The position numbers and the translations under genes are program-made. Positions 21,858 to 30,489 of a stretch of 64,000 nucleotides of DNA are shown here, piece after piece. The notes beneath the pieces were generated by a model, which saw nothing but the letters and a program-made list of their open reading frames with translations, was not told where the DNA came from and did no database searches. Location of the stretch: contig NZ_CP127295.1 in NCBI RefSeq assembly GCF_030285665.1, forward strand, positions 7,254,001-7,318,000, read 5' to 3'. Position 1 is the first letter of the stretch, and each line of letters starts with the position of its first letter. This DNA comes from Amycolatopsis mongoliensis. Its GTDB lineage: Bacteria; Actinomycetota; Actinomycetes; Mycobacteriales; Pseudonocardiaceae.

Positions 21858-23267
21858 TCAGCGCGGCGCCCACCGGGCGACCAGCACTCCGGCGTCCGAC
21901 CGCAGATCGCCCGCGCTGTGCTCGACGACGGCACGGGTCAGCAGCCGCGCGGTCTCCGGCGGCAGCGTCGCGTCCGCGAGGTATCCGGCCACGCGCTCGC
22001 GCCCGAACGGCGTCCCGGCCGGGCCGGTCGCCTCGGCCAGCCCGTGCGAGTACAGCGCGAGGACGTCGCCGGGCCGCAGCAGCACCTCCGTGACCTGCGG
22101 CACTCGCTCGTCCGCGAAGAACCGGGCCGCGCCGGCACCGGTGTCCGGCAGGGCCCGGCCGTCGCGGACGATCAGGGGTGCCGGGTGCCCGGCGTCCAGC
22201 CAGCGCAGCACGCCGGTCCGCAGGTCCAGCTCCGCGAGCACGCCGGTGACGACCGTCGCCGAGCCCGCCGGCTCGCGGCCGACGGCGGCGTACTGCTCGC
22301 CGAGCGAAGCCCCGTCGCGCCGGGCGGCGCGGTAGGCCGCGAGGGCGTTGACCACCGCGTAGCTCGCCCCGGCCGTGCGCGGACCCGCGTCGAACATCGC
22401 CAGCCGCGCCCGTCGTTCCGAGAGCGCGTAGTCGAACACCACCCCGCACAGGTCGTACGCCGGCTGGACGCTCGCGCCGACGACCACGCTGTCGGTCGCG
22501 CCGGTCAGCGGCGGCAGGCTCTGCCACAGCAGCTCGGCGGGGGACGCGCGGTGGTGCCGCCGGCGTCGCACGTCGAGCCCGTCGCCGTACTGGGTCGTGA
22601 CCGTCACCAGGTGGCCGAGCAGGGTCGCCAGCCAGTGGCACTGCTCCCGCAGCACCGGGTCGTCCGGGTCGGCGCCGTCGGTGGGCACGATCTCCAGCAC
22701 ACCGAGCCGCTCGACGCCGTCGAGCAGCACCGTCCACAGGGTGGGGTCGGGCCCGTCCCGCGTCACGGCGGTCCCCGCGCGGCGGAAGACGTCCCCGGCG
22801 ACGGTCGTCTCGATGTCCAGCTCCGCGGCGGGCTCGGCGCGCAGCGGCACGAGTGTCCGCTGGTCGTAGTCGGCGAGGTAGATGCCGATCCGCAGGTCGA
22901 GCGCGCGGCCGGCTTCGGCGACGACCGCGGGCAGCCGCTCGGGCGGCGCGCGGTGGGCGCCCTCGAGCAGGTCGACGAGGGCCCTCAGCGGGCCGTGCAA
23001 CGGCTTGCCGTCGCGCGCCGGCTGGCTGTAGGGAGCGCGGGGCGGGCCGGCCAGCTCGTCGAGGCGTTCGTTGACGGCGTGGGCCATCATGTCGCGGTCG
23101 ACCCGGGGCAGCGTGGTCAGCCCGTTGAGGTAGGCGTCCAGCTCCAGCAGGCTCTGGCTGCCGCCCAGCGCGAAGTAGCGCATCCACAGCTGTTCCGGCG
23201 TCAGCCGGCTCCGCGCGAAGCAGACGGCGAGCTGCCGCTGCTGCTCCTCCTCGGGCAGGAAGCGCAT
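21858..23267 (-). CDS. RsbU/SpoIIE-type PP2C phosphatase with partly degenerate metal site
   Basis: A 469-residue cytosolic protein. Residues about 1-75 are helical. Residues about 85-215 form a GAF-like region (IYLADYDQRTLVPLRAEP). Residues about 245-465 are a SpoIIE-type PP2C domain: VVFDYALSERRARLAMFDAG, LRWLDAGHPAPLIVRDG, GDVLALYSHGLAEA, DLRSDAGVLVARW. In active members the fourth motif reads T-D-G, with Asp holding a metal. Here it is S-H-G, and the last D-D pair is S-D. Activity may be weak or altered. The gene is 7 bp after a GAF-ANTAR gene on the same strand, so the two form an operon. Confidence 0.85.
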   Translation of the reverse strand: MRFLPEEEQQRQLAVCFARSRLTPEQLWMRYFALGGSQSLLELDAYLNGLTTLPRVDRDMMAHAVNERLDELAGPPRAPYSQPARDGKPLHGPLRALVDLLEGAHRAPPERLPAVVAEAGRALDLRIGIYLADYDQRTLVPLRAEPAAELDIETTVAGDVFRRAGTAVTRDGPDPTLWTVLLDGVERLGVLEIVPTDGADPDDPVLREQCHWLATLLGHLVTVTTQYGDGLDVRRRRHHRASPAELLWQSLPPLTGATDSVVVGASVQPAYDLCGVVFDYALSERRARLAMFDAGPRTAGASYAVVNALAAYRAARRDGASLGEQYAAVGREPAGSATVVTGVLAELDLRTGVLRWLDAGHPAPLIVRDGRALPDTGAGAARFFADERVPQVTEVLLRPGDVLALYSHGLAEATGPAGTPFGRERVAGYLADATLPPETARLLTRAVVEHSAGDLRSDAGVLVARWAPR

Positions 23268-23274
23268 CGGCGGC

Positions 23275-24006
23275 TCACTCTCCCCGGCGTGCGGGCGCGA
23301 GCAGGTCCGCGGCGGCCTCGGCCGGGCTGCGGGCGCCGGCGCGGGCCAGTGCCAGCAGGCGGTCGAAGGCGGTGTCCTCGTCGACGCCGTCGCGGCCCAT
23401 CAGGAACCCCTTCGCCATGGTGACCGCGTCTCGGTCGCGGAGGGTGTCCTTGAACCGCTCGCTGAAGCGGCTCGCCCGCTCGTACGCCCGGGCGTTGGCG
23501 ACGAGGACCGCGGCGCGGCCGGCGAACGTCGCGAGCGTCTCCTCGTCGGAGCGGCCGAACGCGCCGGGCACCGTCGCGTAGATCTTGATGGCACCCAGGC
23601 AGCCGTCTTCGGTGGCGAGCGGCGTGGTCAGCACCGACCGCAGTCCCGCGTCGCCGGCGGCCGCGCACCACCGCGGCCAGCGCCGCTCGGTGGCGACGTC
23701 GTCGATCCGCACCGGCGCGCACTCCGCGAGCGCGGTCATGCAGGGGCCTTCGCCGAGCCGGTACTGCAGGGCGTCGGCGTCGCGCACCAGCGGGCCGGAC
23801 GCGCTCGTGGTGGCGGGGCGGCCCTCGTCGTCGACGAGCGTCACCCCGGCGCCCGCCGCGGTGGTGATCGTCGCCCCCGCGAGCGAGACGATCAGCTCGA
23901 GCACCGAGTCGACGGTCTCCCGCGAGAGAAGCAGTCCTGACATCCGCGCCGCGACCCCCGCCAGCTCGCCGTCCAGCGGCAGCTCGACCGCCTTCTCCGT
24001 CGCCAT
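23275..24006 (-). CDS. GAF-ANTAR domain protein, operon partner of the PP2C phosphatase
   Basis: A 243-residue protein. The GAF domain covers residues about 25-170 (LQYRLGEGPCMTALAECAPV, GLRSVLTTPLATEDGCLGAI). The ANTAR domain is at about 185-235 (RDAVTMAKGFLMGRDGVDED, then TAFDRLLALARAG). The ANTAR part is shorter and more divergent than in the gene at 24117. A SigF-like promoter lies directly upstream on the minus strand. The pairing with a PP2C phosphatase suggests a sensor that ties RNA-level control to partner-switch signalling. Confidence 0.87.
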   Translation of the reverse strand: MATEKAVELPLDGELAGVAARMSGLLLSRETVDSVLELIVSLAGATITTAAGAGVTLVDDEGRPATTSASGPLVRDADALQYRLGEGPCMTALAECAPVRIDDVATERRWPRWCAAAGDAGLRSVLTTPLATEDGCLGAIKIYATVPGAFGRSDEETLATFAGRAAVLVANARAYERASRFSERFKDTLRDRDAVTMAKGFLMGRDGVDEDTAFDRLLALARAGARSPAEAAADLLAPARRGE

Positions 24007-24015
24007 GGGCGCTGG

Positions 24016-24041
24016 TTACCAAGCGGGGGCCGCCGTCAAAC
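24016..24041 (-). promoter_or_regulatory. SigF/SigB-type promoter of the ANTAR-PP2C operon
   Basis: On the minus strand GTTT (24041-24038), a 16-bp spacer and TGGTAA (24021-24016). The -35 is perfect and the -10 matches GGGTAT at four positions. It is 9 bp before the ATG at 24006. Confidence 0.5.
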
Positions 24042-24116
24042 CTGCCCTGACCCGGGACATGGGCCGGCGCGAAGTGGGTACCCCAGCCACTCGGCGTCCC
24101 ATCGGGAGGAGCGGAC

Positions 24117-24857
24117 ATGGAACTGCCGGAGTCCCCGGCGACGGTTTCGCCGTTGCTCGACGACGTGACGGGAGCTCTCGAAGCCCTGACCGCCGTCCTG
24201 CGGCAGGAGGACGACTTCCGGATCCTGCTGCGGCACGTGTGCCTGCAGGTGCGCCAAGCCGTCCCCGGCGTGGACGAAGCGTCGATCACGCTGGTGCACG
24301 GCGACAAGCCGCACACGGCGTCCGCGACCGCCGCCGTCGTGGGCGAGCTGGACGGCGATCAGTACCGGCTCGGCGACGGCCCGTGCCTGGAGTCGGTCCG
24401 CAGCGGCAAGATCGTCCGCACGTCGGTGACCGACGCGATCGAGCGCTGGCCGTCGTTCGCGAGCGGGGCCCGGGAGGCGGGGTTCGGGAGCTTCCTGGCC
24501 GCGCCGCTGGTGGCCGACGACGAGTACTCCGGCGCGGTGAACTGCTACGGCCACCAGGACGACGGCTTCGCGGAGATCGACGCGCAGCTGCTCGAGCTCT
24601 ACACGGCCGCGGTGGAGGCGGTGTTCCGCATGTACCACCGCTATCTGCGGGCCCGCGAGACGGCCGAGCACCTGCGGACGGCACTGACGTCGCGCGCGGT
24701 CATCGACCAGGCCAAGGGCATGCTGATGGCGATCCGCCAGGTCGACGCCGACGACGCGTTCGCGCTCCTCGTCGAGCAGTCGCAGCGGGAGAACGTGAAG
24801 CTGCACGACGTCGCCGAGCGATTCGTCGCGCGGGTGATTTCCAGCGGCGCGGTGTGA
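24117..24857 (+). CDS. GAF-ANTAR domain protein
   Basis: A 246-residue protein. GAF at residues about 25-165: VDEASITLVHGDKPHTASAT, DQYRLGDGPCLESVRSGKIV, FLAAPLVADDEYSGAVNCYG. ANTAR at about 180-240: ALTSRAVIDQAKGMLMAIRQ, DADDAFALLVEQSQRENVKL, HDVAERFVARV. This is the most canonical ANTAR of the block. GGAGGAG precedes the ATG. GGGTAC at 24076-24081 could be a -10 of the stress type, but no good -35 is present. It diverges from the ANTAR-PP2C operon. Confidence 0.9.
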   Translation: MELPESPATVSPLLDDVTGALEALTAVLRQEDDFRILLRHVCLQVRQAVPGVDEASITLVHGDKPHTASATAAVVGELDGDQYRLGDGPCLESVRSGKIVRTSVTDAIERWPSFASGAREAGFGSFLAAPLVADDEYSGAVNCYGHQDDGFAEIDAQLLELYTAAVEAVFRMYHRYLRARETAEHLRTALTSRAVIDQAKGMLMAIRQVDADDAFALLVEQSQRENVKLHDVAERFVARVISSGAV

Positions 24858-24942
24858 ATTCGCCCGGTCTCGGGCGTCGGCCTCGGCGTGTGCCGTGCGA
24901 CGATCTGCGGGGAACCCGGACCGGACGAAGGAGCCCCAGACC

Positions 24943-27900
24943 TTGCCCTTGGTGCACGCCCTGTGGTCTCCGGGCCGGGGTCTGCTTCTCTGGGCGGAGC
25001 ACGACCGGGGCCCGGCCGGGACGTCGAGTCGTTCGGCGCAGATCGCGCTTCCGCACCCGTTCGCGGTCTCCAGCGCGCAGCTGACCGCTCTGCATCCCGG
25101 CAAGCCCACGTCGGCGACCTTGCTGCTGCCGTCGCGGGCGAACCGGCCGCTCGCCTCGTCCGAGCCGGCGGCGGGCGGCAAGCGGCGTGGCCCGGCGCCG
25201 TCGTTGCGGCCGTGGTCGGTGCCGGCGTTGATCGTGGACGCCACCGAGCTGGACGACCTCGACGACTCGGCCTCGTACGGCGCTTCGGTGACCTACCTGC
25301 GGGCGGTGGCCCGCCTGGCCGCGGACCTGGTGCGGCGCGGACGGGTGCTGCCGACGCTGGTCCGCCAGGGCGACGCGGCGGAGGCCCGGTGGCGCCCGGT
25401 GCTCCAAGGCGTGGACTTCGTCGCGGTCGACGCCCTGGTCGCGGCCATGCCGCCGGTCGGGCGGGCCGAGCAGGTCGCGCCGCTCACCGGGGCCTCGCCG
25501 CGCGCGCTCGTCAGCGATGCCCTCCACACCCTGGTCGACACGGCGGTCCGGGACCGGCTGGCGCGGGCGGATCCGCCGGTGGACCTGCGCGGGGCCGGGG
25601 GCGCGGCCGGGGTGTGGCTGGCCGCTCTGCAGGGCGGCGACCCCCGCGTCGAGCTGCCGCTGGACGAGCTCGGCGTCGTGGCCGACGCCGTCGAGAAGTG
25701 GGACGAGGTCGCCGATACCGACGTCGTCGACGGCCGCGCGTGTTTCCGGCTGGCCGAGGTCGGCACCCTGCGTCAGCCGGACGCGGACGATCCCGACGAC
25801 CAGACCGGCGACGGCACCAAGTGGCAGCTGCAGTTCCTCCTGCGGGCGACGGCCGATCCGAGCTTGCTGCTGTCGGCGGGACAGATCTGGTCGGGCGAGG
25901 CGAACGGGCTGGTCAGGGATCCGAAGGGGCTGTTCGTCGCCGAACTGGGCCGGGCCGCGCTGGTGGAACCGATGCTGGCGCCGGCGTTGCGCAGGACCCG
26001 GCCGTCCGAGTACGACCTGACCGTCGAGGAAGCCGAACAGTTCTTGACCTCGGGCGCGACCCGGCTGATCGAGGCCGGGTTCGAAGTGCAGCTTCCGGCC
26101 ACCTGGGACGGCCGGCGCCGGCTCGGGCTCCGGCTGTCGGTCCGCAGCACGCCGTCGGAGCAGGTCGTCACCCGCAGCCGGGTGGGCCGTGACGAGCTGG
26201 CCGGGTTCCGCTGGTCGATCGCGGTGGGCGACGCCGAAATCGGCGAGGACGAGCTGGCGAAGCTGGTCGCGGCGAAGACTCCGCTGGTGCGGCTGCGGGG
26301 CCGGTGGATCAGCGTCGACGCCGACCGCCTCCGCGCCGGTCTCGAGTTCCTGCGCCGCGACCCGCGCCGGCACACCCAGGGCCCCACTGCGGGCGAGCTG
26401 CTGGAGCTCGTGCACCTCGGGCAGGAGGCGCCGCTCCCGGTCACCGACGTCAGCGCCGACGGCTGGGTCGGGGACGTCCTGGCCGGGCGGGTCCACCGGA
26501 CGCTGCAGCCGGTCGAGCTGCCGGCCTCGTTCCGCGCCACCCTGCGCCCCTACCAGCAGCGGGGTGTCGCCTGGCTGGCTTTCATGTCGGCGCTGGGGCT
26601 CGGTGCGTGCCTGGCCGACGACATGGGCCTCGGCAAGACCGTCCAGACGCTGGCGCTCGAGGCGTTCGAACGGGCGGACCAGGATCGCCGGCCGACGTTG
26701 GTGCTGTGCCCGATGTCGCTGGTCGGCATGTGGCAGCGGGAGGCGGCGAACTTCGCCCCGGGCCTGCGAGTCCTCGCCCACCACGGCAGCGCCCGCGCGC
26801 ACGGGGACGAGCTCGCCGAGCAGGTCGCCGCGGCCGACCTCGTCGTCACGACCTACGCCACCGCCGCCCGTGACGCCGGCGAACTCGAGGCGTTCGCCTG
26901 GCGACGCCTGGTGCTCGACGAAGCGCACGCCATCAAGAACGCCGACACCGCGACGGCCAAGGCGGTGCGGCGGTTCCCGGCCGGGCACCGGCTCGCGCTG
27001 ACCGGCACCCCGGTGGAAAACCGGCTGGCGGACCTGTGGTCGGTGCTGGACCTGCTCAACCCCGGGCTGCTCGGCAGCAGGTTCGAGTTCCGGCAGCGGT
27101 TCGCGGTCCCGATCGAGCGCCGGGGCGACACCGCCACGGCCGCCGCTCTGCGCCGGCTCACGCAGCCGTACCTGCTGCGCCGGGTGAAGACGGACCCCGC
27201 GATCGTCCCGGAACTCCCGGAAAAGCTCGAAATCCGGCAGGAATACCGGCTCACCCGCGAACAGGGCACGCTGTACCGCGCGATCGTCGACGAGATGATG
27301 AAGAAGATCGAGAACAGCCAGGGCATCAAGCGCCGGGGCAACATCCTCGCCGCGATCACCAAACTCAAGCAGGTCTGCAACCACCCCGCGCACCTGCTGC
27401 ACGACGGTTCCCCGATCGGGCGCCGCTCCGGCAAGGTCGTCCGCCTCGAAGAGATCCTGGCGGAAATCCTGGCGTCGGGCGATCGGGTGCTGTGCTTCAC
27501 GCAGTACACCGAATTCGGCCATCTGCTCGTGCCCCATCTTTCGGCACACCTCGGCGCCGAAGTCGCGTTTTTGCACGGCAGCCTGGCCAAAGGGGCGCGA
27601 GACGCGATCGTGGAACGCTTCCAGGCCGGCGACGGGCCGCGGATCCTGCTGCTCTCGCTCAAAGCAGGCGGTTCCGGGCTCACGCTGACCGCCGCCAGCC
27701 AGGTCCTGCACCTGGACCGCTGGTGGAACCCGGCCGTGGAGAACCAGGCCACCGACCGGGCGTTCCGGATCGGGCAGGGACGCACCGTCCAGGTCCGGAA
27801 GTTCGTCTGCCCGGGCACCATCGAGGACCGCATCGACACCCTGATCACCCGGAAACGCGCGCTCGCGGGCATGGTCGTCGGCGAGGGCGAAAGCTGGCTC

Positions 27901-27966
27901 ACCGAGCTGTCCACCGACGCGCTGCGCGAGACGCTCACCCTGGGGGAGGACGCGATCGATGACTGA
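24943..27966 (+). CDS. SNF2-family DEAD/DEAH helicase
   Basis: A 1007-residue protein. AAGGAG at 24928-24933 points to a TTG start at 24943. Residues about 1-540 hold the bacterial SNF2-associated region. The helicase core follows: motif I ADDMGLGKTVQTLALEAFER, motif II LVLDEAHAIKN, motif III LALTGTPVENRLADLWSVLD, then the C-terminal half with VLCFTQYTEFGHLLVPHL, LLLSLKAGGSGLTLTAAS and ENQATDRAFRIGQGRTVQV. It is an ATP-driven DNA translocase, probably acting in DNA repair or nucleoprotein remodelling. It overlaps the SWIM-domain gene by 8 bp, a pairing common in actinobacteria. Confidence 0.93.
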   Translation: MPLVHALWSPGRGLLLWAEHDRGPAGTSSRSAQIALPHPFAVSSAQLTALHPGKPTSATLLLPSRANRPLASSEPAAGGKRRGPAPSLRPWSVPALIVDATELDDLDDSASYGASVTYLRAVARLAADLVRRGRVLPTLVRQGDAAEARWRPVLQGVDFVAVDALVAAMPPVGRAEQVAPLTGASPRALVSDALHTLVDTAVRDRLARADPPVDLRGAGGAAGVWLAALQGGDPRVELPLDELGVVADAVEKWDEVADTDVVDGRACFRLAEVGTLRQPDADDPDDQTGDGTKWQLQFLLRATADPSLLLSAGQIWSGEANGLVRDPKGLFVAELGRAALVEPMLAPALRRTRPSEYDLTVEEAEQFLTSGATRLIEAGFEVQLPATWDGRRRLGLRLSVRSTPSEQVVTRSRVGRDELAGFRWSIAVGDAEIGEDELAKLVAAKTPLVRLRGRWISVDADRLRAGLEFLRRDPRRHTQGPTAGELLELVHLGQEAPLPVTDVSADGWVGDVLAGRVHRTLQPVELPASFRATLRPYQQRGVAWLAFMSALGLGACLADDMGLGKTVQTLALEAFERADQDRRPTLVLCPMSLVGMWQREAANFAPGLRVLAHHGSARAHGDELAEQVAAADLVVTTYATAARDAGELEAFAWRRLVLDEAHAIKNADTATAKAVRRFPAGHRLALTGTPVENRLADLWSVLDLLNPGLLGSRFEFRQRFAVPIERRGDTATAAALRRLTQPYLLRRVKTDPAIVPELPEKLEIRQEYRLTREQGTLYRAIVDEMMKKIENSQGIKRRGNILAAITKLKQVCNHPAHLLHDGSPIGRRSGKVVRLEEILAEILASGDRVLCFTQYTEFGHLLVPHLSAHLGAEVAFLHGSLAKGARDAIVERFQAGDGPRILLLSLKAGGSGLTLTAASQVLHLDRWWNPAVENQATDRAFRIGQGRTVQVRKFVCPGTIEDRIDTLITRKRALAGMVVGEGESWLTELSTDALRETLTLGEDAIDD

Positions 27967-28690
27967 TCCACTCCCGTGGTGGCCGACCCGGTTCGTCCGG
28001 GCGTTGACGGCGATCGGCGTCTCCCTGCCCGCGAAGGGCCAGGGGCGCGTCGTGTCCTTGGCGGTCGGCGCCGGGCGCGTCGACGCCGAAGTGCAGGACG
28101 AGCGCTCGTACCAGGCGCGAATCGGGCTGACGGCGTTCGGGAAAGCGGACTGGGCGGCGATCACCCACGCCCTCGCCGCGAAGGCGTCGGCCACGGTCCT
28201 GCTGCTCCGCGGCGAGCTGCCCCGTGACGTCGAGCAGATCTTCAAGGCGGTCCGGCTGCCTCTGTTCCCGTCGTCGGCGCGGGAGGTGTCCTTGGACTGC
28301 ACCTGCCCGGCCGTCGAGGTGCCGTGCGGGCACCTGAACGCCGTGTTCTCCGCGCTCGTGGCGCGGGTCGGCGACGATCCGTTCACCATCCTCGCCCTGC
28401 GCGGCCGGAACCGCGAAACGCTGCTCGAGGAGCTGAAGAACCGGCTCATCTCCGCCGAGCCGCTCGATCCCGACGACCGGTCCCCGGCCCTGACCGAAGT
28501 CATGGACACCTTCTTCGAGGCCGGTCAGGCCCCGGGCCTGGCCGGCGCGGCGCCGTTGCACGGGCCTCGAACGTCGGACGACGCGCTCATGGACCAGGTT
28601 CCGCCGTTCGCGATCACGGCGGGCGGCGAAGACGTCGCCGAGCTGCTCCGGCCGGTGTACCGGGCACTCGCCGGAGAGCACGGCGCTTAG
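27959..28690 (+). CDS. SWIM zinc-finger protein, partner of the SNF2 helicase
   Basis: A 243-residue protein. The SWIM motif C-x-C-xn-C-x-H is in VSLDCTCPAVEVPCGHLNAV near residue 120. The remainder is mostly helical (FTILALRGRNRETLLEELKN). SWIM fingers bind nucleic acids or proteins. Its start lies within the helicase gene, so the two are co-translated and probably act as a complex. Confidence 0.9.
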   Translation: MTDPLPWWPTRFVRALTAIGVSLPAKGQGRVVSLAVGAGRVDAEVQDERSYQARIGLTAFGKADWAAITHALAAKASATVLLLRGELPRDVEQIFKAVRLPLFPSSAREVSLDCTCPAVEVPCGHLNAVFSALVARVGDDPFTILALRGRNRETLLEELKNRLISAEPLDPDDRSPALTEVMDTFFEAGQAPGLAGAAPLHGPRTSDDALMDQVPPFAITAGGEDVAELLRPVYRALAGEHGA

Positions 28691-28783
28691 CCGGCCGCGC
28701 ACGACATCGGGTGGTGGGCTGGCCGGATGTTGCCCTGCGTCACGAAGATCCCGTCCGTACCGACCGGATGGTATGTTGCCCGC

Positions 28784-29632
28784 GTGATCGAAGCGGCGCG
28801 CCAGACCTGGCGGTTCCTCGAGCCCTACCACGGAATGATCTACTTCGCCCCGGAAGCGGCTGCCGCGTACGAGGCACTCGGTCTCACCGGCCGCGCCGGG
28901 TACTTCGCGTCGAGGTCGGCGGCGCTCGGCGCAGTCCCTGCCCCGGTCGTGGTCGCCACCTTCTACAACTTCAACCCGGGCCTCGTGCGGACGTCGATCG
29001 CCACCGCCTGGTCCGCCACCGACCCGGCCGCCGTCCTCGCCGCCCGCTACGCAGCGGCTGACGAGGCTTTGCGCGGCATCCTGGGCGAGGCGATCGCCTC
29101 ACCCGAGATGCGCCGGGCCGCCACTCTCCTCCGCGCGGCCGCCGAGACGGTCGCCGAGGATGTCGTCGGCCGCCCCCTGTTCGCTGCCCACGCGGCCCTG
29201 CCGTGGCCCGATGAACCCCATCTGGTCCTGTGGCACGCGCAGACCCTGCTCCGGGAGTACCGCGGCGACGCGCACGTGGCCGCCCTGCTGACGGCCGGCC
29301 TGAGCGGCATCGAAGCTCTCGTCTCCCACGCCGCCTCCGGTGCCGTGCCCGCCGAGACCCTGCGCACTTCCCGGGCGTGGTCCGAGGCCGAGTGGACCGC
29401 GGCCATCGCCGGCCTCCGCGAGCGGGACTGGCTCACCGACGACGCCGACCTGTCGTTCACGCCCACGGGAGCGGCCCGCCGAGCGGAAATCGAGCGGGCG
29501 ACCGACGAGAACAGCGTGACTCCCTACGCTCACATCGGCGAGTCCGCCTGCGCCGAACTGCAGGCACTCGTGCGTCCGTTCAGCCGGGCGCTCGCCGAGG
29601 AACTCATGCCCTGGGCGCTCGCGAGGTACTAG
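28784..29632 (+). CDS. SCO6745-family conserved protein
   Basis: A 282-residue protein from a GTG at 28784 (VIEAARQTWRFLEPYHGMIYF). It resembles actinobacterial proteins of the SCO6745 type: FFLEPYH-like start, GLTGRAGYFASRSAALGAVP, VVATFYNFNPGLVRTSI, and PHLVLWHAQTLLREYRGDAHVAALL. A winged-helix-like end (ERDWLTDDADLSFTPTGAARR) is also typical. The function is not established. An ATG at 28727 is in frame but adds non-conserved residues. It converges on the TetR gene with a 8-bp gap. Confidence 0.8.
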   Translation: MIEAARQTWRFLEPYHGMIYFAPEAAAAYEALGLTGRAGYFASRSAALGAVPAPVVVATFYNFNPGLVRTSIATAWSATDPAAVLAARYAAADEALRGILGEAIASPEMRRAATLLRAAAETVAEDVVGRPLFAAHAALPWPDEPHLVLWHAQTLLREYRGDAHVAALLTAGLSGIEALVSHAASGAVPAETLRTSRAWSEAEWTAAIAGLRERDWLTDDADLSFTPTGAARRAEIERATDENSVTPYAHIGESACAELQALVRPFSRALAEELMPWALARY

Positions 29633-29640
29633 CTGCGCTG

Positions 29641-30303
29641 TCAGCGTGACGTCAGGTAGCTGACGAGCATGTCGGCGACCATGCGCCGGTGGTGGTCGCG
29701 GTGGGCGGGGTCGAGCATGTCGCGGTCGAAGATGGCGTTGAACGTGTAGCGGTTGGCGGTGCGGAACACGCAGAACGCGCTGATGGCCATGTGCACGTCG
29801 AGGGCGTCGACGTCGTCGCGGAACTGCCCGGTTTCGCGGCCGCGGGCGAGGATGCGGGTGAGCACGTCGAGTGCCGGGTTGGCCAGGTTGGACAGGGCGT
29901 TCGAGCGGGCGATGTGCTCGGCGCGGTGGATGTTCTCGATGCTGACCAGCCGCACGAAGTCGGGGTGGGATTCGTGGTGGTCGAAGGTGAGCCCGGCGAG
30001 CCGGCGGATCGCTTCGGCGGGGTCGAGGTGGTCGACGTCGAGGTTCTGCTCGAGGGAGCGGATGACGGTGTAGGCGCGTTCGAGCACTTCGACGAACAGC
30101 TGGTCCTTGTTGGTGAAGTAGTAGTAGATCATCCGCTTGGTGGTGCGGGTCTTCGCGGCGATCTCGTCCACCCGGGCGCCGTCGAAGCCTTTTTCGGCGA
30201 ATTCGCGGGCGGCCATGTCGAGGATGTCGGCGCGGGTCCGGTCGGCGTCGCGGATGCGTTCGGGTCCGCCTTTCGCCATCTCGTCCGACGTTGGTGCTGC
30301 CAC
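29641..30303 (-). CDS. TetR-family regulator, likely repressor of the dehydroshikimate dehydratase gene
   Basis: A 220-residue protein. The HTH is DRTRADILDMAAREFAEKGF, then ARVDEIAAKTRTTKRMIYYY and FTNKDQLFVEVLERAY. GGAAGGAAG upstream of a GTG at 30303 sets the start. The C-terminal ligand domain has the SLEQNLD...HPDFVRLVSIENIHR pattern of TetR_C regulators. It diverges from the QsuB-type gene, and an operator lies between. By analogy with quinate/shikimate-pathway repressors it may sense 3-dehydroshikimate or a related acid. Confidence 0.88.
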   Translation of the reverse strand: MAAPTSDEMAKGGPERIRDADRTRADILDMAAREFAEKGFDGARVDEIAAKTRTTKRMIYYYFTNKDQLFVEVLERAYTVIRSLEQNLDVDHLDPAEAIRRLAGLTFDHHESHPDFVRLVSIENIHRAEHIARSNALSNLANPALDVLTRILARGRETGQFRDDVDALDVHMAISAFCVFRTANRYTFNAIFDRDMLDPAHRDHHRRMVADMLVSYLTSR

Positions 30304-30387
30304 GGACTTCCTTCCTCGCTCCGGCTGGTGTGCCCACTCTAGGACGTCGGAGCTCTTCACGGCGGCGATGTCATCAGGTACAAATAA

Positions 30388-30402
30388 CGTACTGGTTCGT
30401 AC
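30388..30402. promoter_or_regulatory. TetR operator candidate
   Basis: Two GTAC units (30389-30392 and 30399-30402) spaced by 6 bp sit in the A/T-richer core of the TetR/QsuB divergent region, with partly symmetric flanks AAC and ATT. This is the only clear palindromic element there. Confidence 0.5.
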
Positions 30403-30489
30403 ATTAGAAGGGTACCCGTGTCGTCGTCTTCAGCGGTCGACGCGATCCCGTGCTCACCGGAACGCCTCCCCGGGAAAGGCAGCCCGCCG

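Noticed and set aside
24055..24081. GGGTAC before the GAF-ANTAR gene at 24117 as a SigF-type promoter.
   Set aside because: The -10 is good, but no GTTT-like -35 lies at 15-17 bp.
24700..28509. A minus-strand frame of about 1270 codons antisense to the SNF2 and SWIM genes.
   Set aside because: The sense strand codes clear helicase and SWIM motifs. The antisense product has no recognisable domain and poor codon pattern.
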